Part shown: positions 36,213 through 42,907 of the stretch, in pieces | How positions within the stretch are numbered: the stretch's first letter is position 1 | Layout: each line of letters opens with the position of its first letter | NCBI RefSeq assembly: GCF_029076845.1 | Contig: NZ_JARESE010000063.1 | Span: 39,339 to 103,338, forward strand | DNA: 64,000 nucleotides | Reading direction: 5' to 3' | From: Novosphingobium album (ex Liu et al. 2023) | GTDB taxonomy: Bacteria > Pseudomonadota > Alphaproteobacteria > Sphingomonadales > Sphingomonadaceae | The notes under the pieces: generated by a model | The model's database searches: none | Seen by the model: only the letters and a program-made list of their open reading frames with translations | What the model was told of the DNA's origin: nothing | Program-made: the position numbers and the translations under genes

Positions 36213-36881
36213 TCAGGCGACGTTGACGTGCGGCGGCTTGTCGTTGCCGTCGTGCAGGTTCATCGTGGCGACCAGCCGGGCCAGATCGCCCAGGTCCATG
36301 CACTGGCGGAAAGCCAGGCCATGCGCCGGGGCCTTGCGCCAGCACACGGTCGCATCGAACTCGGGCAAGTCGGCGCCGGCAATGCGCAACGGCTGGCCGA
36401 TCGCCAGCCGCTCGGCCGTTTCGATCCGCGCCCCCTCGCGCGAGATATTGCACAACGTGGCCGGCACCAGGCGGCGCTCGACCGTCAGCATCACCGGGCT
36501 GGCGACGTTCAGGCGGATCGGGCGGCGCGGATAGAGGTTTTCCTCGGCCAGGAAGTGGGCCACGTCGATCGCGCTGGCAAAGCGAAAGCCCGCCTCGCCA
36601 TCGCGTTCCCAGACCAGTTCGGCCATGAAGCGATCGCCACAGGACTGTTCGAGCAGGAAGTGCTGCTCGCCTGTGGGCAGCGGGTGGAACAGGCGCAGCT
36701 TGACGCCGGTTTCGGAAACGTCGCGGATGATGCAGAGGAATTCGCCGCGCGTGCACAGCAGCTTCGCACCGCGCAGCAGCAGCGCGAAACGCGGAGCCAC
36801 GCGCTGATCGCGATCATGCTGCGCATCAGACGCCTGCGCCTGGTCAGCCGCATCGTCTATCTTGTCGCGATCCTGCGTCAT
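36213..36881 (-). CDS. PilZ-domain protein, probably tandem
   Basis: A 222-residue soluble protein with two PilZ-like beta-barrel halves. The first half has RDVSETGVKLRLF and the second RRPIRLNVASPVMLTV and CNISREGARIET, echoing the RxxxR and (D/N)xSxxG c-di-GMP motifs. Such proteins act as c-di-GMP effectors controlling motility or polysaccharides. The second arginine motif looks more canonical than the first. The ATG at 36881 follows an acidic, Gln/Asp-rich N-terminus. A ~300-base gene-poor stretch lies upstream. Confidence 0.8.
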   Translation of the reverse strand: MTQDRDKIDDAADQAQASDAQHDRDQRVAPRFALLLRGAKLLCTRGEFLCIIRDVSETGVKLRLFHPLPTGEQHFLLEQSCGDRFMAELVWERDGEAGFRFASAIDVAHFLAEENLYPRRPIRLNVASPVMLTVERRLVPATLCNISREGARIETAERLAIGQPLRIAGADLPEFDATVCWRKAPAHGLAFRQCMDLGDLARLVATMNLHDGNDKPPHVNVA

Positions 36882-37145
36882 GGCGCTGCCTCCGAAGCCA
36901 TCCGCTAGCGGTTCATTGACGAAAATCCGTCCTATTTCGCCACTCCCGTTACCTATTGGTAAAGCTTCAATGGTTGCCGATTCGTAAACGATTCGGAAAC
37001 TATTACTGTACACAGGTGTTCAATTCGCCTGCGCGGCAATCCCTGCCGGCATGGATATAACCCGACAAATATTTGGGTTTTCATAACAATTGAATACGCA
37101 GATCGGGCCTATACAGCGGCCATTCCAAGTAATCCGCATGTCGCG
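36882..37145. other. AT-richer spacer without a gene
   Basis: This stretch between the PilZ gene and the IS21 remnant shows no supported ORF, tRNA or strong hairpin. It is visibly richer in A and T than the neighbouring chromosome (for example around 36941-37100) and marks the left edge of the accessory block. It presumably includes the promoter of the PilZ gene. Confidence 0.6.
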
Positions 37146-37371
37146 CAACAGCCGTTGATTTCCGCTGAGAGTTGACCCGGATGGATAGTACGTCCCCCGA
37201 TGCGGGCAGTGGGTCAAGCGGGTGATTTTTCCTTTCGTGATTTGGGTGCGGCGGCGGTGCTGGCTCCAAAGCGGAAGCTGTCGTTTCCGGTCTCGAGGAT
37301 ATGCCGGTCTCGAGGATATGACAGTGATGCGTGAGCCGATCGAGCAGCGCGGTGGCCATCTTGGCATCGCC
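37146..37371 (-). mobile_element. IS21-family remnant: istB 3' end and terminal sequence
   Basis: Minus-strand translation from 37371 gives GDAKMATALLDRLTHHCHIL then ETG, the C-terminal end of the IS21 helper ATPase IstB. A 17-bp tandem duplication then shifts the frame; ignoring one copy restores NDSFRF and a stop at 37214. The following segment includes GGGTCAACTCTCAGCGGAAA (ending about 37150), which resembles IS21 terminal repeats. No istA or other part of the element is present. Confidence 0.7.
37287..37320. repeat. 17-bp tandem duplication inside the istB remnant
   Basis: CCGGTCTCGAGGATATG occurs twice in direct succession (37287-37303 and 37304-37320). A 17-base insertion is not a multiple of three and breaks the istB frame after HILETG. 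It records a slippage or duplication event in a dead element. Confidence 0.95.
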
Positions 37372-37685
37372 TCGTCCATTTCATGATCCGGTTCGATCGC
37401 CAGACTTTCCAAATCGGACGGGTCCGTGCCGATTTCCCTTTTGCGGTGGCGGCCGGTATGTCGATGATGGTCGATCAGCGTTGTCGCGAGAATGCGACCG
37501 AGCCAACCACGCACGCTGCGAATGTCACGCAACTGCGCCGCCCTCTCGAGCGCTTCGAGCGAAAATTTCTGAAGCAGTTCCTCGGCATCGCTCCTGTTGC
37601 CGACCCTTTGATACAGGAAGAGCAGAAACTCTTCGCGTGCCTGACGTGATGCGCGTGCGTTCTTCGCCGTGATCGTTCGTTCACA
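37372..37685 (-). pseudogene. ECF sigma factor fragment truncated by the IS21 remnant
   Basis: The open frame gives REEFLLFLYQRVGNRSDAEE, LLQKFSLEALERAAQLRDIR, GWLGRILATTLIDHHRHTG and ends at EPDHEMDEAM. This is region 2 and the linker of an ECF sigma factor. It then fuses into istB-derived sequence, so region 4 (the -35 binding part) is missing. There is no in-frame ATG or GTG after the upstream stop at 37686-37688, so the start is also lost or shifted. It lies 60 bases from the copB stop. A separate intact ECF gene is at 40562-41122. Confidence 0.75.
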
Positions 37686-37745
37686 TCAATTGACGCCGTC
37701 CGCGGCGATTCATTACAGTTGCGGGAGTGAGATCGGAGCGCATCG

Positions 37746-38747
37746 TCAGAACCAGAAGCGCACGCCGACGACATAGTTGGTGACGCTCGGGTCTTCGCCG
37801 GCGGCACGGGCATAGTCGGCGCTGTCGCCAACCTTCCATTCCTGCTCGATCCCAATGTACGGCGCGAATTCGCGAGCGAACTCATAGCGCAGACGGACGC
37901 CCAGTTCGGCCGTATCGAGGCCCGCGCCGATGCCGAGTTCGGGAATGTCATGCGCGGACAGATTCACTTCGGCGCGTGGCTGGAGGATCAGCCGCTGGGT
38001 GATGCGCTGGTCGATTTCGGCTTCGATGCGGCCGGTCAGATCGCCGTTGTCGGATAGGAAGGCGGCGGCATCGACTTCGAACTCATAGGGGACAAGCCCC
38101 TGCACGCCGACGACCGCATGGGTGCGAGTGGGTCCGGTGAGATCCTGCCGGATGCCCGTCTGAAGATCCCACCACGGGCCGATGGCGTGGCTCCACAACG
38201 CCTGCACCTCGGCGCTTTCGGGTTTCTCGCCGAACCTGCCTTCGCCTTCGGACTTGAGCCACAGCTTGTCGTAGTCGCCGCCATGATAGCCCTGTACATC
38301 CCACAGATAGCCGTCCTTGCCAGCGCGCGCGCGATATTCGGCACGCTCGGCCTGGAACCAGTAGACGGGCATTTCGCCGCTGACCTGTTTTACCACCTGG
38401 CCGCGGGATGCTGCCATGCGATCCGCACCAACCACAGCATCAGCGGCAAAGGCCGGACCCTCGAAGGCTGCTGGCGGCGGCGCCCCCTGCGGAATGGGAT
38501 CGTCCGCGGCGGTGCCCGATGCCATGGAATCCTGCTCCATCCGGGCATGGTCCATGTGGCTGTGGTCCACGTGGCTGTGGTCCGGCTGGTTCCGGTTCAT
38601 CATACCGGGGTCCATCGTGCCGCTATCCGGTGCGTCGGGCGTCGACGTCTGCGGCTGCTCGCCCATGTCGTGCCCGGCATGTTCCTGCGCGAACACAGGT
38701 GTGGCCATGGCAAGGAGCGGGAGAAGGAAGATCTTGCGGCGCATCAC
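37746..38747 (-). CDS. copB: Copper resistance outer-membrane protein CopB/PcoB
   Basis: A 333-residue protein with a signal peptide (ending TPVFAQ), a Met/His-rich segment (residues ~22-75, with HSHVDHSHMDHARM) and a C-terminal CopB beta-barrel beginning about MPVYWFQAERAEYRA and ending in the outer-membrane type GVRFWF. CopB is thought to bind copper or aid its export at the outer membrane. Its start overlaps the copA stop (ATGA at 38744-38747). It is the last intact gene of the cnrYXH-like/copAB transcript. Confidence 0.93.
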   Translation of the reverse strand: MMRRKIFLLPLLAMATPVFAQEHAGHDMGEQPQTSTPDAPDSGTMDPGMMNRNQPDHSHVDHSHMDHARMEQDSMASGTAADDPIPQGAPPPAAFEGPAFAADAVVGADRMAASRGQVVKQVSGEMPVYWFQAERAEYRARAGKDGYLWDVQGYHGGDYDKLWLKSEGEGRFGEKPESAEVQALWSHAIGPWWDLQTGIRQDLTGPTRTHAVVGVQGLVPYEFEVDAAAFLSDNGDLTGRIEAEIDQRITQRLILQPRAEVNLSAHDIPELGIGAGLDTAELGVRLRYEFAREFAPYIGIEQEWKVGDSADYARAAGEDPSVTNYVVGVRFWF

Positions 38748-40504
38748 TTGTCTCCCCCGTCGAGCGGGCGGACGGTGACGACCTGAAACATACCGGTGTG
38801 CATGTGATAGATCAGGTGGCAGTGAAACGCCCAGTCACCGGGTTCATTGGCAGTGAGATCGAACTGGGCGGAGCCGCCAGGCTGCACGACGATCGTGTGT
38901 TTCATCGGCTGGTGGCCGGGAGGGGCGCCGTTGACCAGTTCGAAGAAGTGGCCGTGCAGGTGGATCGGGTGCGCCATCATGGTGTCGTTGACGAGTTTCA
39001 CTCGTACGCGCTCGTTGTAGGCAAAGCGGATTGGATCATCGGTGACGGCGGAGAATTTCTTGCCGTCGAACGACCACATATAGCGCTCCATGCTTCCGGT
39101 GAGATGGATTTCCTTCATCCGGGCCGAGCGGCGGTCGTCGGGGTTGGGCTTCGCTGCGACGAGCTGTTTGTAGTCGAGCACCCGGTGCCCGACGTCATCC
39201 AGGCCGATGCCGGGATCGCCCATCCGATCGACCGGGTTCATCGCCACCATGTCGAGCCCGGGGCCGACCTTCACATTGTCCGGCAGCCGTGAGGTGTCGC
39301 GCATGTTCATGCCGCCCGACATGTCCATTCCGGCCATGTCGCCAGACTTCTCGGCCATGCCTGACATGCCGTTCATGCCGCCTGCGCCGTGATCGCCCGC
39401 GCTCATGCCCATGTCGGCCATGGTGAGCACCGGCGGCTTGCGCAGCGCGGGGACTGCGGCGCTTGCATCTGGCCTGCTCGTCAGTGTCGCAAGCCCCAAG
39501 CCGGACCGATCCATCGCCTCCGCGACGAAGGCGAAGGCCCCTGCGCCCTTGGGTTCCACGATCACGTCATAGGTTTCGGCATTGCCCATCTGGAATTCGT
39601 CGGTCTCGACCGGGCGGATGTTCTGGCCGTCTGCGGCCACCACGGTCATCGGCAGGCCGGGAATGCGCACGTTGAAGAACGTCATGGCGGAACCGTTGAT
39701 GATCCTCAGGCGAATGCGCTCGCCGGGATTATAGGCAAGCTCCAGGCCGTCCTCGGGGCCGTGACCGTTGACAAGGAAGGTGTAGGTCGAGCCCGTCACG
39801 TCGGAGATGTCGGTCGGCATCATCCGCATCCGCGCCCACATCCGGCGCTGCTCACTGGTCAGCGGATAGTCGTCGGTCCAGCTAGTCTGCTGATAGTTGA
39901 AATAGCCTTCGCCGACCTTGAGCTTGCGGATGATCTCGTGCGGGTTCATCGGCGACCAGTCGGTCAGCATCAGCACATATTCGCGCTCATATTCGAACGG
40001 GTCGGGCTCGATCGGATCGATGACGATTGGGCCGTAATGACCCATCGGCTCCTGCAGCGTGTGCGCATGCCACCAATAGGTGCCCGCCTGCCGAATGGGG
40101 AAACGGTAGCGGAAGGTCTCTCCGGGTTCGACCGCGGCCATGGTGATGCCCGGAACTCCGTCCATCAGGAACGGGACCAGCATCCCGTGCCAGTGGATCG
40201 ACGTGCCCTCCGATGCATTGTTGACCAGGTCGACGGTGAGATCCTGCCCCTGTTTCAGCCGCAGCAGGGGGCCGGGCAGCGTTCCGTTGACGGTGACGGC
40301 CGTCCCCCGGCGCGAGCCAGTGGCGAACAGCGCGTCCCCAACCGTCATCGTCAGATGTTCGCCTGAAAGAATATCGCTGCCTTTGCGCGCCAGCGTCCCT
40401 CCATGGACGCCGCGCGCCCACGCTGGCATAGCACCGGCAAGGCCCACCAGACCTGCACCGCACGCACCGTAATGCAGGAATTTGCGGCGATTTATCAATG
40501 TCAT
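38744..40504 (-). CDS. copA: Periplasmic multicopper oxidase CopA/PcoA
   Basis: A 586-residue multicopper oxidase with a Tat signal (NRRKFLHYGACGAGL), so it is exported folded. Copper-binding motifs are complete: HWHG, WWHAHT, HPIHLHGHFFE and HCHLIYHMHTGM. A Met-rich insertion (MNGMSGMAEKSGDMAGMDMS) before the third domain probably binds Cu(I). It oxidises Cu(I) to less toxic Cu(II) in the periplasm. It follows the ECF sigma gene by 57 bases and is coupled to copB. Confidence 0.95.
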   Translation of the reverse strand: MTLINRRKFLHYGACGAGLVGLAGAMPAWARGVHGGTLARKGSDILSGEHLTMTVGDALFATGSRRGTAVTVNGTLPGPLLRLKQGQDLTVDLVNNASEGTSIHWHGMLVPFLMDGVPGITMAAVEPGETFRYRFPIRQAGTYWWHAHTLQEPMGHYGPIVIDPIEPDPFEYEREYVLMLTDWSPMNPHEIIRKLKVGEGYFNYQQTSWTDDYPLTSEQRRMWARMRMMPTDISDVTGSTYTFLVNGHGPEDGLELAYNPGERIRLRIINGSAMTFFNVRIPGLPMTVVAADGQNIRPVETDEFQMGNAETYDVIVEPKGAGAFAFVAEAMDRSGLGLATLTSRPDASAAVPALRKPPVLTMADMGMSAGDHGAGGMNGMSGMAEKSGDMAGMDMSGGMNMRDTSRLPDNVKVGPGLDMVAMNPVDRMGDPGIGLDDVGHRVLDYKQLVAAKPNPDDRRSARMKEIHLTGSMERYMWSFDGKKFSAVTDDPIRFAYNERVRVKLVNDTMMAHPIHLHGHFFELVNGAPPGHQPMKHTIVVQPGGSAQFDLTANEPGDWAFHCHLIYHMHTGMFQVVTVRPLDGGDK

Positions 40505-40561
40505 CGCGATTGTCCGTTCGTGAGGTTTTGCCCTTCGTTACGCGCCGGGCGGTGCTACCCC

Positions 40562-41122
40562 TCAGGAAAATTCCAGACTCTCGCGCAGCCTGTTGCGTGC
40601 CCGGTATATGCGGGTTTCGATGGTCTTTTCCGACACGCCGAGCAGCTCTGCCGCCTCACGCTGGCTGCGCCCGTCGATGGCGACCAGTACCAGCGCTTCG
40701 CGCAGCCGAACCGGCAGGCGCTCGATCTCAGACTGTACACGGGCGAATTCTTGACGATCCCGCGCGGTATCTTCGGGGCCGGGCGAGTCGTCAGATGCGA
40801 TGATTTCTTCCAGCCCCCGGCCGAATCCGAGAAAGCTTGCCGCCTTCCGCCGCCGCAGACGGTCGCGGCACTTGTTGAGTGTGGTCGTCGTAAGATAACC
40901 GCCGACCGGTCGATCGGCATCCAGTCGCTGGCGATTTATCCAGACCGAGGCCAGCGCGTTCTGCACGGCTTCCTCGGCTTCCGATGGCGATGCGAGCATC
41001 CGCCGGGCGAGCGCGAGCAGGCGCGGCGCGTGAGGCTCGACAAGCCGATCAAACGCTCGCCGTCCGCCTGATTTCACCTGAGCGATCAGGTCAGATTCGC
41101 TGCTGTCCCCTGCCTCCGCCAC
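40562..41122 (-). CDS. ECF sigma factor, CnrH-like
   Basis: A 186-residue sigma-70 family protein. Region 2 shows RLLALARRMLASPSEAEEAV and QNALASVWINRQR; region 4 shows LPVRLREALVLVAIDGRSQR and the HTH EAAELLGVSEKTIETRIYRA. Its gene lies six bases after the CnrX-like sensor and two genes after the CnrY-like anti-sigma, the exact cnrYXH order. It should direct transcription of this operon and copAB once released at the membrane. The target promoter was not identified. Confidence 0.92.
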   Translation of the reverse strand: MAEAGDSSESDLIAQVKSGGRRAFDRLVEPHAPRLLALARRMLASPSEAEEAVQNALASVWINRQRLDADRPVGGYLTTTTLNKCRDRLRRRKAASFLGFGRGLEEIIASDDSPGPEDTARDRQEFARVQSEIERLPVRLREALVLVAIDGRSQREAAELLGVSEKTIETRIYRARNRLRESLEFS

Positions 41123-41128
41123 GAGCGA

Positions 41129-41569
41129 TCATTCGCGGCCATCGCCGGTCAGGGATATCGAGATCTGACGGTCGAATTTCCGCCGCTGCCCTTCGTTGAG
41201 CAGTACGCGCATCGCGAAGACGTGGCGCACGGTAGCCTTCTGGAGTTCGCCCATCTCCAGATGCACCCGGTCGATCGCCGCACCCACCTTTGGACCGTAG
41301 TTATGCTCCTGCTCCATGGCCGCTGCCAGATCGGCATTGGCCGCGCGCAGCCTTGCTTCATGTCCTGCTCTTTCCGTCGCGAACCGGGCTTCCAACTGGT
41401 CCAGCCTGCTGGTCTGGTCCGGGCTGAGGTCGAGCTTGTCATGCACGAACTCATGGAGGCCACTACGCTGGGCTGCGCCACCCCATTGGACCGCGAGCAT
41501 CGCGCCCAGGCATCCTGCCGCTACCGCGAGCAGGACGGCAAGGACGATGTGAAGGCCCGACAGCTTCAT
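41129..41569 (-). CDS. Periplasmic metal sensor, CnrX-like
   Basis: A 146-residue protein with one N-terminal membrane anchor (residues ~8-28) and a helical periplasmic domain of the CnrX/Spy-like type. His39, His43, Glu60, His116 and Met120 match, each shifted by exactly three residues, the CnrX metal ligands His42, His46, Glu63, His119 and Met123. CnrX of Cupriavidus metallidurans senses Ni and Co and releases sigma factor CnrH from CnrY. Here the gene sits between the anti-sigma-like and sigma genes and above copAB, so copper may be the signal. Confidence 0.85.
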   Translation of the reverse strand: MKLSGLHIVLAVLLAVAAGCLGAMLAVQWGGAAQRSGLHEFVHDKLDLSPDQTSRLDQLEARFATERAGHEARLRAANADLAAAMEQEHNYGPKVGAAIDRVHLEMGELQKATVRHVFAMRVLLNEGQRRKFDRQISISLTGDGRE

Positions 41570-41850
41570 GGCTCGACGTGCAGCAGAACGGCGGGCGATA
41601 GATCAGCGCCAACAAAAAGCTGGTACGATGTCGGCTCGGCCTTAACCGGCGTCTGGATCGTGCCGATCCCGCCGCCCATTCCGGCAGCGAAGATGACCGC
41701 GAAAAGGGCGAGGCGGCGGCGCGCGTTCGCGGCTTCAGCCATTTCCCCGGCGCGCGACCAGACGCTGTCCATAAAGCCCTCCGGGACGACGTCCGCCTGC
41801 ATGTCGCCCAGCGACCGCAGGGCCTCGTTCAATCGGGTTTCCTGATCCAT
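41566..41850 (-). CDS. Small membrane anti-sigma factor, CnrY-like
   Basis: A 94-residue protein with a charged N-terminal cytoplasmic part (residues ~1-46), one membrane helix (LALFAVIFAAGMGGGIGT) and a short periplasmic tail. Length, topology and position match CnrY, which binds the ECF sigma through its N-terminus. Sequence similarity is not obvious by eye, as expected for such short anti-sigmas. Its stop overlaps the CnrX-like start (ATGA at 41566-41569). It is the first gene of the leftward operon. Confidence 0.7.
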   Translation of the reverse strand: MDQETRLNEALRSLGDMQADVVPEGFMDSVWSRAGEMAEAANARRRLALFAVIFAAGMGGGIGTIQTPVKAEPTSYQLFVGADLSPAVLLHVEP

Positions 41851-41928
41851 CTCGCTCGCTTCCCGCTTTCAACTGCAATCTCATACGCATCTGCGCGTCA
41901 TGGCCATCATACGCCTCAACGCTTTGCG

Positions 41929-41949
41929 CCCCTCAATAAAAGTGAGGGG
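41929..41949. promoter_or_regulatory. Hairpin in the divergent copper promoter region
   Basis: CCCCTCA (41929-41935) and TGAGGGG (41943-41949) form a 7-bp dyad with loop ATAAAAG, within the 167-base spacer between the leftward cnrY-like gene and the rightward DUF411 gene. It could be an operator or a 5'-UTR stem for either direction. No known copper box was recognised. Confidence 0.4.
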
Positions 41950-42017
41950 TGCGGTCGGCTCGTGCGTAGCGAAGGTACAAGGGCCATGATTTCGGCCCGC
42001 CCAGTCGGAGAAATGAT

Positions 42018-42483
42018 GTGCAAATACCGCGCGCGAACCACTTGAAACCCGCAATGGCGTCGGCGCTTCTGCTTGCCCTTGGCGCCTGCTCGAATGCGGC
42101 GCAGGCCACCGAGTACACCATGTATCGTGACCCCTCCTGCGGCTGCTGCGAGCAATGGGCCGAGCATATCCGTCACGGCCTGAATGCGCAGGTCACGGTG
42201 AGGGACAGCGCCGATATGGCAGCCGTCAAGGACGATAACGCCGTGCCTGGAGAATTGCGATCCTGCCATACCATGGCGGTAGGTGGCTATGTGATCGAAG
42301 GACATGTGCCCGCCGTGGATATCCAGCGGTTGCTCAAGGAGCGGCCCGCCGGTGTCCGGGGGGCTTGCGGTCGCCGGCATGCCGCTCGGTTCGCCCGGAA
42401 TGGAAATGGGCGATCAGGCCCAGCCCTATCAGGTCATCGCGTTCGGCGAGGCGGGCCGCTCCGTCTTCAACAGCTACAACTGA
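42018..42483 (+). pseudogene. DUF411 metal-binding protein, frameshifted
   Basis: The first ~115 residues read as a DUF411 protein: a signal peptide with lipobox-like LALGACSN, the metal motif DPSCGCCEQWAEHI, SCHTMAVGGYVIEGHVP and VDIQRLLKERPAGVRG. A run of six G (42358-42363) then throws the frame. Removing one G restores LAVAGMPLGSPGMEMG and a C-terminus ending SVFNSYN with a stop at 42481-42483, as in intact relatives. It is either a real frameshift or a base-calling error. The family is linked to copper or arsenic resistance. A GTG (42018) or ATG (42054) may be the start. Confidence 0.8.
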
Positions 42484-42522
42484 CCTTCGGACGCGCTCGA
42501 AGGCCTTTCAAGGACCCCTGCA

Positions 42523-42861
42523 ATGAAGAAGCTCATTTTCGGTTTCACCGCTCTCGCTCTTGCCGTCCCCACGGCGCTGCTGGCTCAGCAGGCGCCGGAA
42601 CCGAAAGCGCAAGGCGAGCACGGCCGGATGGCCTGCTGCCAGAAGGACAAGGACGGCAAGATGCAATGCCCGATGATGGACCATTCGCAAATGGACCAGG
42701 GCCAGATGGATCATGGCCAAATGGGTGGCGAAGGGATGACTCGAGGTGCCTCTGGCGACCATTCCGCCAGGGCGCATTGCGGCATGATGGGCGGGAACTC
42801 GGACAAGCCTGCGACTGGCCACGATGATCACGACCACCATCAGGGACACACGCCGCAATGA
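42523..42861 (+). CDS. Small exported Met/His/Cys-rich copper-binding protein
   Basis: A 112-residue protein with a signal peptide ending TALLAQ and a mature part packed with metal ligands: RMACCQKDKDGKMQCPMMD, a repeat of the type MDQGQMDHGQM, AHCGMMGG and a terminal HDDHDHHQGH. It has no folded domain that can be recognised and probably acts as a periplasmic copper buffer or chaperone. It lies between the DUF411 gene and the copper ATPase on the same strand. Confidence 0.85.
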   Translation: MKKLIFGFTALALAVPTALLAQQAPEPKAQGEHGRMACCQKDKDGKMQCPMMDHSQMDQGQMDHGQMGGEGMTRGASGDHSARAHCGMMGGNSDKPATGHDDHDHHQGHTPQ

Positions 42862-42907
42862 TCGTGACCACGCCTGAGAGGGACTGCCGCCGCCGGGGAA
42901 AACAGGG

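Noticed and set aside
37383..37649. 88-codon plus-strand ORF in the island edge
   Set aside because: It is the antisense of the ECF sigma fragment, which has recognisable region 2 sequence on the other strand.
42018..42827. 270-codon ORF taken as a single intact gene
   Set aside because: After the six-G run the frame leaves DUF411 and overlaps the separately coded Met/His-rich protein; the second part is a shadow.
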